From Clarkia xantiana subsp. parviflora (Eukaryota > Streptophyta > Magnoliopsida > Myrtales > Onagraceae), in NCBI GenBank assembly GCA_036873135.1, contig JAPTYO010000020.1, forward strand, positions 8,125,203 to 8,189,202: a DNA stretch of 64,000 nt, in the 5' to 3' direction. Made by a program: the position numbers and the translations under genes. Shown here piece by piece: positions 1 to 10,920 of this stretch (position 1 is its first letter; each line of letters begins with the position of its first letter). The notes beneath the pieces were generated by a model. It saw nothing but the letters and a program-made list of their open reading frames with translations, did not search any database and had not been told where the DNA came from.

Positions 1-441
1 TCTCTGCCTGTTCCTCAGAGTCTCTATATGAGCTAGCAGCTCATCCAATGCGTTCATCAACCTCAGAGTCACTGTCTGTGCTCCTTGCGAGTATGCGGGC
101 CTTATGTTGGTTGTGTGGGCATGATTGTCGTTCCTTTGAGTTAGTATTCCATATGGATACCCTTGAAGTTGTGCCTCATAGTAGTGCCCCTGTGGAGGTG
201 CCGTGTATTGGGATGGCACTCCTTGTTGCCCCCCTGTCCCTGTGGCTTCCTAGTCAATGGAGTTGGAGCTGTGGAAGCCTCCTCCCTGCTTGTTAGGCTG
301 GGGTGCCTGTGGGGCTACCTGAGACTCTGGTGTGCAGGCTATTTCTCTGGGTTAGGCTGCCTTGCTGGAGGTATAGGCTGTCTCCCTCGCCTATTGCCCC
401 CAGGTGGGCGGTGATGCCTAGATACTAAGCTGTTCGTCATC
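1..441 (-). pseudogene. E1 gag N-terminal fragment (broken)
   Basis: On the minus strand an ATG near 439 opens a Gln/Pro/Gly-rich frame interrupted by stops and a shift. At the far end the residues LMNALDELLAHIETL match the MMAALEELLAFRESL segment in the gag N-terminal region of E7, so this is the same gag family. Gag forms the virus-like particle in this class of element. Only the low-complexity N-terminus is inside the window; the capsid core and zinc knuckle, if present, are outside. Confidence 0.6.
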
Positions 442-475
442 GCTCTTGTTATTGCCAGGCTTTCTGTTCGAAGCC

Positions 476-491
476 CACAGACGGCGCCAAG
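476..491 (-). other. E1 primer binding site
   Basis: Minus-strand TTGGCGCCGTCTGTGGG lies one base inside the LTR. Its first nine or so bases complement the 3' end of plant tRNA-Asp(GTC), the usual primer of Tat/Athila-type gypsy elements. It fixes the orientation of E1. Confidence 0.8.
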
Positions 492-1606
492 TGTTAGGTT
501 ATAAAGTCTAGGTCAACGGGTCGTCAATCTAGAATTTATCTCCCACTAATGAAATGTCGGGTTCACTGCTCCTAGGACTAGTCGTTCTGATCCATGCCCT
601 TATACTCCCTTGGGGTAGTCGTTCTGATCCCTACCCTTATACTCTCTTGGGGTAGTCGTTCTGATATATGTCCTTCTCTTCTCTCCTTCTGACCTCCTTT
701 CCTTCTCTCCTTCTGACCTCCTTTCCTTCTCTCCTTCTGACCTCCTGAGGCTTGTACTTCTTACCCCTGGGGCTTGTCCTACTGCTCTATGCTCTTCTGC
801 TTCCTTGGTTCTCTTCTCCTTGCCACCCTGCAAGAGGGGCAATACCAGGCACAGAGGGGGGGGGGGGTGGTGCCTGATGAACCCTCTCCGATGCCTAAGT
901 CAGTACGGTTTTAGAGAGATAAAGCTAGAGAGATGTCAGAGCAAAATTGTGCAACTTGCCAAGATGATCAAATGAGTTGTGAAGGTGGGGTATTTATAGG
1001 CAACGGTGTCATTAAGGTGGCTTAATGACATCGTTAACCTTTAAACGCAATTAATTAACCTTTATACGCATAATTAGGACCTTAGGATACGGAGAAGGTA
1101 GGCGGAGTGAACCGAGTGTGGGAGTCCAAAAATGGTGCCGGGGCCCTTGGGGGGGAGAAATCCGACCCCCAAGGGTAGGGGTTGGGTGAGGGCACCCAAC
1201 CCCTCCTAGGGAGGATGGGGTTGGCCAACCCCATCCCTCCTAGGAGAGATCGGGTTGGCTGACCCGATCTCTCCTAGGAGAGATCGGGTTGGTCCACCCG
1301 ATCTCCCCTAGGAGAGATCGGGTTGGCTGACCCGATCTCTCCTAGGAGAGATCGGGTTGGTCCACCCGATCTCCCCTAGGAGAGATCGGGTTGGCTGACC
1401 CGATCTCTCCTAGGGGAGGTCGGGTGTGGCCACCCAACCTCACCTAGGTGAGTTTGCCTCGGCCGGACGAGCGCTCCGGCCTCGTCCGAGCCGTTGATGT
1501 GTTCGCGCAGTGTTCGGGTTGAAGTTTCGATTTACAATCGTTAATGGGACGATAAAAATACAACGGTTTGGAAGTCAACGGGTTCAAATTGGGCGTATAT
1601 CCATCA
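492..1606 (-). repeat. 5' LTR of E1
   Basis: LTR of 1,115 bp in minus orientation with TG/CA ends. A TATAAATA box lies at 991-998 on the minus strand. The segment with GCATCGGAGAGGG and a C-rich run (about 850-895) is the R/U5 start shared by all group-I LTRs here. U3 (about 1000-1606) carries the palindromic array described separately. U5 contains short duplicated CT-rich segments (about 600-760), including a three-fold repeat around CTCCTTCTGACCTC. Confidence 0.85.
1130..1450. repeat. Array of 34-bp palindromic units in the E1 U3 region
   Basis: The sequence repeats a 34-bp unit in which GATCGGGT and ACCCGATC flank a six-base loop (TGGCTG or TGGTCC) and successive units meet at CCTAGG or CCCTAGG. 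Each unit can fold as a hairpin, and neighbouring units can also pair across the CCTAGG centres. About seven units are visible, with shorter GGGTTGG/CCAACCC pairs on the left. It lies upstream of the LTR TATA box. Confidence 0.85.
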
Positions 1607-1933
1607 CCTCCCATTTGAGGGATGAACTCGAAACTCTGCAGAATTGGCTGTTTGTGCTCTGACCTCTCTCTACATTTTCTCTCTCTAAAATCCTGACTTT
1701 AGCATCGGAGAGGACACAACCAGCACCACCCCCCCTCTCCATGCTGGTTATCGTCTGCTCTGCAGAGCCTGATGTTTAGAAGATCGAGATAGAGGTCAAA
1801 GATAGTTCGGGGATCGAGGTAGAGGCCAGAGTTAGTTCGGGGATCGAGGTAGAAGCCAAAGTCAGTTCGTGGATCGAGGTTCGAGGTCCGTGAAAAGCAG
1901 TCCGAGATATCCCAAGTGGAAACGATCTAAACA
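1607..1933 (+). repeat. 3' part of the E2 5' LTR
   Basis: Matches 8577-8902 closely: the leader with GAGGGATGAACTCG, the TTTAGCATCGGAGAGG motif, the C-run, and three short direct repeats of GTTCGGGGATCGAGGTAGA. It ends ...TAAACA directly before the primer site. The 5' part was split off by the insertion of E1. Confidence 0.85.
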
Positions 1934-1934
1934 C

Positions 1935-1949
1935 TTGGCGCCGTCAGCG
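1935..1949 (+). other. E2 primer binding site
   Basis: TTGGCGCCGTCAGCG lies one base after the LTR end. It is the tRNA-Asp-like primer site, differing from the other elements after the first nine bases. Confidence 0.75.
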
Positions 1950-1984
1950 TGATTCGAGCAAGAAGCCGTTCCATACCGCAAGCT

Positions 1985-3964
1985 ATGACAGGCAGACGTA
2001 CGAAGAAGGTTGGGGCAGACAAGCCGAAGCCGACGAGAAGCCAACAAGGACTTTCTCACGTTGCAGATACAGAGTCTACCGCCTCCTCCATGTCAACCGC
2101 AAATGCGCCTTCCGCGCAGCATAGTCCCGACGTCCAGAACGAGGTACCAGTGCACGAGTTCGAGCAAAGGACGGAAAGGAACGAAGAGTTCCCATACGGG
2201 ATGCCAGCTGACGGAGTGCAGCAGCAAGCAAGAGGCACAGGCAACCTGCCACCAGTCACACCAGCCATGATGGATGCGCTTGAAGAACTTATCGCATTCA
2301 AGGAGATTCTAAAGAATCAAGGATACGCCGTATCCTCCATGCCAACAAACAGTGTGCCTTCCGCACAGCATGGCCTTGAAGTCCAGAATACGATGTACAT
2401 TGCATCCCTTTTAGAAAAGATGGCAAGTGTGCAGGAGATCCATGGAGACTTGGATGCTGGAGACGAGAAGTCATACGAGCAAGCAGGGTACGTTGCAAAG
2501 ACAATGCACAAGTCCCAGGATGGCGACCTAAAGGATGCCGTCATGAAGGATGCTTCCATAAAAGATGTCATTGTTCTCTCATCAAAGGACAAAGAGCACA
2601 ATGTGCACCACGACGCCTTGGTCATAGCCACGCAGAAGCCGACAAGAAGTGCACCCTTCGCACAGTATGAACAAGGAGTCCACAATGCAAAGCACGTTAC
2701 ACCCCCGCTGGGATTTGAGCCTAAGAAGCATATCAATGAAGAGTTTCCTTACGGGATGCCAGAAGAAGGAGTCCCCCAATATGAAGGTGTCAATCCGCCA
2801 CCACTTGTCACTCCTACCATGATGGCCGCGCTCGAAGAGCTGCTTGAATTCTGAAAGATGCAAAGGAACCTAGGATATACCCCGCCACCACCACCTCCGC
2901 GTACAAAGAACGGACAAAACGAGGAGACAAGAGCAATGTCCCGAAGCACAAATCATCAAGACACACCGCACCAAGGAGTAGGGGGGCAATACACGGAAGG
3001 TACCTTCCAGTACCGACAAACAAGGCAAGGAGTTGCGCGCTCATACAACCCGTATATGATAGCACAACACCAAGAAAGGACATGGAGACAACCTCCAACC
3101 TCTCGCTCAAAAAGGCAGAAGGAAGGTTCCTCCATGATGACAAGCCAAGACGACGCTGACATCCGTCACAAGGAGGGATGGAGAAAACCTGTTGATGACG
3201 AAGATGTCCCAATCGCAGGACTTACAACAAGAACCTTGAAGGCAATAATCGAAGAAAAGATGGACGCTTCCTAGAAAAAGAGAAAACAAAAATAAAAGAG
3301 GCCATTACAGCCGGACGTCCAAAGGCTCAAAGAGACCAATCTCGCCAAATGTGTTCCATTGAGCACACCACTGTCTGTCATCTTGAAAGAAATGAAAGAG
3401 ACCAAGCTGTGGAAAAAACCTTCTAAATTTCGCAAGGGCCCATTGGGAAAAGATGAAAGCAAATGGTGTGAAAATCACGAAGTGTATGGCCATGAGACGG
3501 ACAGCTGTGTCAGCCTAAGATTCCATGTAAAAAACTTCATTTTAAAAGGAGAAATGAAGAAGTATATCGACCAAAGCAACAAGCATCAAAAGAAGTCTCA
3601 CGTGGAGTCTTCAGGAAAAGGCAAAGGAAAAGAAAAGGCGAATAATAATCCACCTATCGCGAAGCGTGGGAAGAACAAAGTCATTCAGGGAACCAATTAT
3701 GACGACTTCTACAGTCCTTGGAGCATGAAGGTGGAAGAAAAAAATGTCAAACTCCCGGAAAACAAGCTTCCCCGTCCACTTGAGCCAACGATTGCCTTCC
3801 TTGGCAAGAACGTTGAAGAACAATGCAAGCACCATAAAACTGGGGGGCATAACACCAACATTTGTTCATCCCCAAGGGTGGACATTGAAGAGCTTAACAC
3901 GCTAGATGCACCGAGGAACTATGTGGCATGTGGCAGAATCAACTTGCCGACAAGTCACCTATGA
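1985..3964 (+). pseudogene. E2 gag, internally duplicated and deleted
   Basis: An ATG at 1985 (equivalent to the gag ATG of E7) opens a frame to 2854, with further pieces at 2858-3274 and 3359-3964. The first piece contains the TPAMMDALEEL helix twice (near 2260 and 2810), so part of the N-terminal region is duplicated. The capsid core found in E7 is largely missing. The last piece holds a zinc knuckle of the form C-x2-H-x4-H-x4-C (WCENHEVYGHETDSC) and, after a fusion that removed the protease, a second knuckle (CKHHKTGGHNTNIC) matching the second gag-like ORF of E7. Stops and shifts make it non-functional. Confidence 0.75.
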
Positions 3965-6453
3965 AGACGTCAAACACATCATCAATCCCTTTATCTCCTT
4001 TTTTGCATATCTACTTTAAGTCTTTTTAGATTAAGTACAACTTATGCTTATTAGCCTTAGAACTTTTCAAAAAGAGCGATCAGTTGTCGCCTTCCTGTAA
4101 TCCGTTGTATGAACTCCAAAATATCCAATGAAGGTTAAATCTACTTTCGTAGGTACCTTATTGCACTATACTCATTACTATGGAATAAAACCAAAAGCAA
4201 CGCACATATTAATCGCGTCAATAACTCAAGCTATCGCACTAGGAACAACAAACGGCTTAGGCCATATAACACCCATATGTCTATTATCAACACCAAGCAT
4301 CGCCCACAGGAGACGATATCTCCTACTTAAAAAAGGTCCAGGTAACACGCGTTATCGCCAAAGGTAAACTCAATTATGAGGTAACAACTTCACAAGCACT
4401 ACTATGAATAAAGCAGACCACTCGAGTAGGACATCTACTCAGGGTAGCCTGATTTAGTAAAAAATAAAATACAAGCTGAACGGAACAGACTAGTCGCGAA
4501 TAGTCTGATCCAGTCATATTGGCATTGTAGGCGATTGAGCCATATAAGGAGATTTATAACTCCATTCTATTCCTTAAACAGTATATATCTCAAAGCATTG
4601 CGACTAATTTGAGACAGGTTATATGTACATCCAAGAGATGTCTCAATGATACATCTTATCTAGAGAACAACACTAGGAGGAGCTGTATGCAACACTCTCT
4701 GGAATTCTCTATCTATGGACATTCTACTTAGGCATCTAAGCCAAGTAATGGTCGCGTATATATCATTTGCATCATCACAACAAGTCTCTAACTCGCGACA
4801 TCTCGATGAATATTCTACTCAAACATCGGCTTTTCCCTTGGAAACAATACCAATCAACGATCATATATACGTATGTGCATCACACTAAGGAAGCATCGAC
4901 GCGTATCGACTAAAGCATGCATACAGCAATTCATAGTCTCTCCTTGTACGTACACATTCACAAACACATACTGTGGGTGGTACTTGAAAAGCTCTGCTCC
5001 CGACATGCGCGCACCTGTGGCATCTGCACCTATGACATCTACACTAAGGGAAGTTTCCTACACAACGAAGGGATCCTCGTATCAGATTCCTTTACTCTAT
5101 TTATTTTATGCATTAGTTAAAAAGAAATTCATAACTCCATATTTTTACAAACTTACAAACATTGCAACTATCTGACAAAACACAACCATGTTCGTAGGTA
5201 CATGCTACACTATGATTACTACATGGGAATTGCGCCAGGTAGCAACTTATGCGCATAATATCTACTTCAACAATACAAGCTAACCATTATGTTCAAGGAA
5301 GGACTTATGGCATACAACGCTGACATACCTATTATCTACATCAACGACGTCTATCCCAAGAAGATGTCGGCAACACAAAGCCATCGCGCTATGTGCACAG
5401 TCAACTTATATGTGGAGATGACAACCTGAAGGTTATCTACAAAAAGGGACTTATAAAATTCTCCACTCAAAGTGACGAATATTCCAAAGGCGTCAACAAC
5501 AAGCAATATCTTGGATAAACACTAAGATTTACTATCAAAAGTAGCATGCTGCGATATCCTCTTTGCGAGGGCAAACCCCATGCTTACTTCTAAAAAATGG
5601 CATGCTGCGAAACGCTCTTAAAGGCAAATCCTCATGTTCATAGCCATTCCCTGCATACAAACCAGGATGCGGCACTTAGGTGGGACTGATCACCCCATCG
5701 TGGCGGAAGTCCTCTTGTTAGACGACAACCCCACACATCTACAAAGTATGCATATCCCTCTTAAGGGTTCATACGCCATGAAGATACATTCCTTGATAGG
5801 ATGGCTTCATGTACACTCAAACTATACATATCCTCTTAAGGATACAGACATAGGGAAGACCTATACCTTAAGTGGGCAGGGTTCATTCGAAAACGCTAGC
5901 AGGAGCGCACCCTGTTTGAAAAACTCACCTAACTTTCAAGTCGAGTCTTGTACAACGTCGCCTTAGAGTGGAACTAAGAGATGGTATAAACTTAAGTCTT
6001 GCTTCGTCAAGAAAACACTCCTACATGTCAAGTGCCAAGTACATTACAACATGCAATGCTACAAGTACCTAGTGTACGCATTTTGCCATGCCTTGGAATC
6101 TAACCAAGAGGGGCGCTCATAACCCTCAACAATGCGCGACATACAGTCGCAACTACGGACATCATACTCATCATCTAAGGATATATATCTTATCATGCAA
6201 GTCCAGTACGTACGGACAGTGAACATAACTCAAGGGTTCAACATGCTGGAAGCAGACAACATAATACCAACCAGGAGGTAACGTCATCTTCAAGGAACTA
6301 AGGCAAAGAGTTCATAATAACGACATCAAGTGCAATGTCTTCATCTTCACAAAAATACGGCAAGAATGGCCGCTTCAATTTCAATACGACATAACTCTTC
6401 AACATGGACGCGACAAGCAGCAATGCATGCATCAAAATCATCCATCTTCAAGT
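3965..6453. other. E2 internal region without genes
   Basis: No convincing coding frame was found. Stretches around 5560-5650 (GCATGCTGCGA motifs, CATGTTCATAGCCATTCCC) and 5890-5985 (CCCTGTTTGAAAAACTC, ACAACGTCGCCTTAGAGTGG) match, in reverse orientation, the spacer of E7 at about 53000-53960. This is therefore the decayed counterpart of the E7 region between second gag and antisense gene. Open frames here are short and unrelated to known proteins. Confidence 0.6.
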
Positions 6454-6771
6454 TCAAGCTTCAAGTGTGAAGAAACAAACAACGCTTATCTCAGGGGAGG
6501 AACGCTCCTCCTTGGGCCAGTCCCTCGACCGGGGGGCAGAAGGCGCCATTGCACGACCCTCAACTCTATTCCCTTTATCGCAAGAAGGAGTTGGCACGGT
6601 CGCACTCGGCATAGAGAACTTAGAATCGCTCGAGGAACGCGCCCCTGCGACGGATCTTTTGAGAATTGTGCTAAATCTAGGAATTACAACCACGCGTTCA
6701 GTCACATGTACGAAGCAACTTGCAAATATAAGCAACATGAAAGCAACAACTTGGAAAATTAACAAGTTCAA
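6454..6771 (-). pseudogene. Remnant of the antisense gene in E2
   Basis: The minus-strand frame contains TERVVVIPRFS, GARSSSDSK, ATVPTPSCDKG and SAPRSRDWPKEERSS. These align in order with the second exon of the antisense gene in E7 (TDRVVVVPDSS, GARSSSSSK, VTVPTPSCHKG, SAPRSKEQSEVERSL at about 51350-51555). Orientation relative to the host element is the same in both: opposite to gag and upstream of the 3' LTR. Only this Ser-rich middle segment is recognisable; the N-domain and coiled coil are lost. Confidence 0.7.
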
Positions 6772-8193
6772 AGAAGATACAAGGAGGTGCCTTACTCACA
6801 AGTCCTTTACCGCAACCATCTCTGGAGACTCTGAAGTAGCGGGGGCAATGAGGCGGACATCCCTTCCAATAAGTGGATTAACATGTACATAGGTTGTCTG
6901 CAAAGACAAGCTTTCTCCATCAGACCGACCTACATTATAGCATGATACAAGTTATAAAGATCATCAACATACCAAATCTTCAGAAGGAAGTATATGAATA
7001 CCGACATCAATTAATCAACCAGGAACGTCAACATCTACACTTGGTGCATTGTTTAGCTGCTCAACCGTGTCGACATCCGAACATAGAGTTAGTCGCGGAA
7101 TAGGAATAGTGGACTTACTCATGATAACAAGGACGAAATATTTTCTAAGTTTTTTACCATGACAGCCGACGACATGTACCATATGTCTACATCAAGCCTA
7201 TTGATATAGCGTACATAGCGATGGATATAGAAAAGATTCTAAGTGTGGGGGCAAATGCACACATACAAGCACGTACATACGAGCTCGCGCATACAGCTGT
7301 CGACGTACAACAAGATGTCAGCTGTCAAGGAATATGTTCTAAGTGTTCCACTATGTCAGCAATCGACACATGACAAGGTGTCGACCATCAAGGAATATTT
7401 TCTAAGTGTTTTGCTCAGGATGACAGTCAGCATATTGCAAAGTGTCAGCATATTACTAAGTGTCAACATGCTACTACGTGTCGACATACAACAAGCTTTC
7501 AGCATACTATCAAGTATCAACGTACGACAAGATATCGGCATACAACAAAATATGGCTGAAATATTTTCGGAATGGAATCAACTATCTAGGAGCATTCTCC
7601 AAGTATACTAGCATGATGACGGATAACATACATCAAGTGGCAAGCATCAACTACTACGAAATATTTCCTAAGTGTTTCTATGCCGGCAGTCAACAAGAAT
7701 CATATGACGACATCCATGGTAACAAGCATTAGATATTATTGAAATATTTTCTAAGTGTTTTAGCATGTTTGCAGACAGTGACAACCGTTCAATACATGAT
7801 GCTCAAAGCACATTGCCTAAGTTATCACTACCGACATACAACCATGGACGACCATGTACGAACAACTACCGATCGTCAACATCGAACATACTTAAACAAC
7901 GGCTAAGGCATGGAGCAACATGTCGACAATGAATACTATGCATAAGGCTCCTTCTTCAACAAGCAATGAGAGCTACTTGGAAAATTATCAAAGGAGGATG
8001 TAAGCTAATGACTACTCTCTCTTCTAATTTTCACTAATAGTGTCTACACCATGTGCCAAGGACTAAACTCATATCTATTTTCACACAAGTCCCTAGCACC
8101 ATGTATGACCATGTTTACATCTCTCCTATGTTTACATTACATACATGCTCCCTAAGCACCATGTATGACCATGTTTACATCTCTCCCTAAGCA
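6772..8193. repeat. E2 decayed 3' internal region with loose repeats
   Basis: No gene was seen. A motif close to GAAATATTTTCTAAGTGTTT recurs at about 7139, 7330, 7392, 7660 and 7738, mixed with GTCGACATACAACAAG-like segments. A near-duplicate around CACCATGTATGACCATG occurs at about 8098 and 8159. This corresponds in position to the promoter side of the antisense gene in E7. Confidence 0.55.
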
Positions 8194-8902
8194 TGACGTG
8201 CTACATATCTGTCCAATTCAGGTTCGTATTTACGTTTCGAACCTCACAAACACGTCAGAACCACAAACGAATTTTACCACGGTCACCCCGGGTCAAAACG
8301 GTCCGGATGCGCGCAGCACCCGGACCAGGGACCTCCGCATTGCCATGAGGCAATCCGGACTGGTCCGTTTTGCCCGGCAATCTGGACCATGTCGGACATC
8401 GACATGGTCCAGACTGCCGACTCGTACTGTGCACTTACTCCTAGTACTGCACGCTTACCCCTATTTTTACTAAGTGTGATAAGTCAGTGCGCACATAGCC
8501 AACATGGATGTCAGTAAGCGTTTTCCTGTAAACCTGGTAATGTTCTTGGGTTTCCTATAAATAGGGACCTAGACCTCCCATCTGAGGGATGAACTCGAAA
8601 CTCTACAGAATTGGCTATTTGTGCTCTGACCTCTCTCTACATTTTCTCTCTCTAAAATCCTGACTTTAGCATCGGAGAGGGCACAACCAGCACAACCCCC
8701 CCCCTCTCCATGCTGGTTATCGTCCGCTCTGCAGGGCCTGATGTTTAGAAGATCGAGATAGAGGTCAAAGACAGTTCGGGGATCGAGGTAGAGGCCAAAG
8801 TTAGTTCGGGGATCGAGGTAGAAGCCAAAGTCAGTTCGTGGATCGAGGTTCGAGGTCCAGGAAAAGCATTCTGAGATATCCCAAGTGGAAACGATCTCAA
8901 CA
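8194..8902 (+). repeat. 3' LTR of E2
   Basis: Starts TGACGTGCTACATATCTG and ends CTCAACA. U3 begins like the other group-I LTRs (GTCCAATTCAGGTTCG) and contains CCGGAC/GTCCGG and GACATGGTCC palindromes (8300-8420). A TATAAATA box lies at 8556-8563, and R/U5 matches the partial 5' LTR at 1607-1933. Confidence 0.8.
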
Positions 8903-8962
8903 TATACTCTAACGAAAACAGAGTCAAGCAGGGGTCGCGCCACTGCTTGACTCAAGGGCAAA

Positions 8963-9772
8963 TGACGGGTATACGTCCGATTCGGGTTCGTTTTACTTTC
9001 GGACCTCGTCGACACGTCAAACCCATTAAAACGGTCTAGAAACGCTAACCCATGAGTTAGATCGGTCCGAACTAGCAACACACACGTTCTTACCGGACTC
9101 GTCCGGATTGTTAACACAATATGGACCTGGCCAGGTCCGAATTGTCAACCCAATCCGGGCCAGGTCCGGATTGTCGCTCATCGACACGCGTACACTTATG
9201 TGTTTACACCACGTGCAAGCCTTCTGATATCAAATTTACTCTCGTCCACGCCCGGTTCACATTTTCTACTAAACAGGGGTCGGACCGCTTAAAACCGGGT
9301 TTGAGCCCAAGGTGCCCTATAAATAGAAGCCTTGGTCACCCATTTCATTTTCAAGTAACTTATGTTGGCTTGGGAGCTCTCAATTCTCACTAGCTTTATC
9401 TCTCTAGAATTCTCTCTTACTTAAGCATCGAAGAGGGCTTATCCCGCAACACCTCCCCCCCCCCTCTTCGGGTGTCGATACTTCCCTTTGTGCAGGTGTT
9501 AGGAGACACGCATGCAAACACCACAGGACGCGTGAACGCGCCGACCCTCCAGGATGTCAACATACCGACATACCGACAATTACGCATATGGACAACAGAA
9601 CACTTAGCCATTTTAAGGGCTTGCAAGTCTCCGACACTCCGGCTGTCCGGCACTCGGACACCCCGACTGTAAGACACCCGCGAGCTCAGATAACCCATCA
9701 GCATAACTACACAACACTTCAAGGACCCGACGACTTTCGAGTCAACGACCCACGAAGAGTTAGGATCCAACA
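8963..9772 (+). repeat. Type-1 LTR, copy A
   Basis: Starts TGACGGGTATACG after a polypurine-like tract (CTCAAGGGCAAA) and ends GATCCAACA. U3 has CCGGACC/GGTCCGG palindromes around 9080-9180, a TATAAATA box lies at 9318-9325, and R starts near GCATCGAAGAGGGC with a C-run at 9455. The following CTAAGCAGGGATG is copia RNase H sequence, so this is the 3' LTR of a type-1 element that had landed in a copia element. Confidence 0.8.
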
Positions 9773-10130
9773 CTAAGCAGGGATGTTTTCGAAAAGCATG
9801 TCAAAATGCTTGGACTGCGTAGGGTTTAGGAGGATTGTATTGTGAAAAATAACATTTTGAGTTTTGAATTAATATTTGGATAAAAAGAATTTTAATTTGA
9901 GTTTATGATCTTACGACGTCATAATGGTTGGATTACATCAGAATTTACTATCTATAAACTTGTCGTTGGAGCGTAAAACCTACCAATAAAATATGTTAAA
10001 TGTGAGCTAGCCTCGTCACACAGGCTCGGTCGTCTTGACGGAGGAGAAACCTCTACCATGTCAAGATCGGCTAAGAACCACTGTGCTTTTGAAAAACCCA
10101 GTTAAGCAAAACGATCATTCGGTTTCGTGG
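9773..10130 (+). pseudogene. Copia RNase H C-terminus and 3' tail, copy A
   Basis: The frame reads RDVFEKHVKMLGLRRV and then stops. This is the end of a Ty1/copia RNase H as also found at 38430-38460 (minus) and 40079-40134 (plus). The non-coding tail with CTCGTCACACAGGCTCGGTCG matches the copia tails at 36430 and 40315. It is cut at GGTTTCG, where the group-II LTR fragment begins. Confidence 0.7.
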
Positions 10131-10425
10131 CAGCCGCCATATAAAGTCGGTAATATCTCCCTATAAATAGGGGTACATTCTAAGTTCATAAACTAAGTAT
10201 TGCCTAATACTTCATATTATTCTCTCCAAATCCAATACTGACTTAAGCTTCGGAGTGGAATAAAGGGTCATCCCCACCCCTTTTTCAAGTCCACGCCTCA
10301 CACAAAGCCTCAAACGGAAACTAAGTACCCAAGAGGTCAGAAAAGATGCCTAAGAGAGCTAGCCTGCGGCGATATCTTGAAGTCCGTTACCCGAAGTTCA
10401 AGGCCACGTCATTTTGATCCCAACA
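10131..10425 (+). repeat. 5'-truncated group-II LTR, copy A
   Basis: Contains GCCGCCATATAAAGTCGG, a CTATAAATAGGGG TATA box (about 10163), the GCTTCGGAGTGGAAT R/U5 motif and the end GATCCCAACA. The 5' part of the LTR is missing, exactly as in copies B and C. It is best explained as the product of recombination between the truncated 5' LTR and the 3' LTR of an E5 copy. Confidence 0.75.
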
Positions 10426-10920
10426 TCTATCATGGGATGTTCATCGACAACACGTTGAAGGCTTAACACCTCGTGACTAAGAGGCTAGTGTGCCCAGGGT
10501 TTGAATCGGCATATACATATACCTTTATGATCGACGCGCCTATACGGCACATACATGCGGAAACTCAGGCCACGTCACTACAAACGCTCCCACTCCGGGG
10601 GAAATACTGTACCGACAAAGGTCTCATCTCTGGACATATAAGTTACGAACATACTCCTACTATGAGGCGTTCGTCAACGACGCGGCGGAGGCATAGCGCC
10701 TCGCAGTCTCAGGACCTGCGCGTCCGTAACACACACTCCTCTGTGTAGTGTGATGGTTAAGGCTTTACCTCTCCTTAATTTTTTCTAACTCTTTTGTATG
10801 AGTTGTTAGCGCATACACATGCTTACATACCCTCGCGTACATATGCATGTCTACATATACATACACACGTTTGCATATCCATGTCACGTGTTTATTATTA
10901 TAATCCCAGCACGTATATAC
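10426..10920 (+). other. Type-1 element internal 3' region, copy A, left of E3
   Basis: Non-coding sequence beginning TCTATCATGGGATG, matching 27283-27775 in copy B. It ends with TATAC (10916-10920), the left target duplication of E3. Its short open frame at 10473-10748 is also present in copy B, but it resembles no known protein and looks like chance. Confidence 0.65.

Larger units (their letters stand above)
1..1606 (-). mobile_element. E1: Ty3/gypsy LTR retrotransposon, group I, left part outside the window
   Basis: Reading on the minus strand, an LTR (1606 to 492) is followed by a tRNA-Asp-like primer site and then by the start of a gag region that runs off the left edge. The LTR starts TGATGGATATACGCC and ends CCTAACA, so both TG...CA ends are present. 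Its right end abuts CCTCC and then the 3' part of the LTR of E2, which shows that E1 inserted into the 5' LTR of E2. The second LTR and the left target duplication are outside the window, so completeness cannot be judged. Confidence 0.85.
1607..8902 (+). mobile_element. E2: non-autonomous group-I gypsy element (gag remnant, no pol, antisense-gene remnant)
   Basis: Plus-strand element with a partial 5' LTR (1607-1933), primer site, degenerate gag (1985-3964), a long decayed internal region, a remnant of the antisense gene (6454-6771, minus) and a 3' LTR (8194-8902). The 3' LTR ends GATCTCAACA and is followed by TATAC, inside what is otherwise the type-1 internal region seen at 17850 and 28085. 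The left flank lies beyond E1 and outside the window, so the duplication cannot be confirmed. The internal layout matches E7. No reverse transcriptase, RNase H or integrase trace was seen. Confidence 0.8.

Noticed and set aside
48..414. Plus-strand frames at the left edge
   Set aside because: They are the reverse of the Gln/Pro-rich gag start of E1, which has primer site and homology support.
4128..5966. Short frames of 60-110 codons in the E2 interior
   Set aside because: No similarity to any family, not conserved in the matching region of E7, and composition typical of decayed DNA.
8963..9772. Type-1 LTR as a simple solo LTR
   Set aside because: It is preceded by a polypurine tract and type-1 internal sequence, so it is a 3' LTR of a partial element, not a solo LTR with target duplication.
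10473..10748. 91-codon frame present also at 27329-27604
   Set aside because: Conservation is explained by the tandem duplication of the unit; the protein is low in structure and unlike known families.
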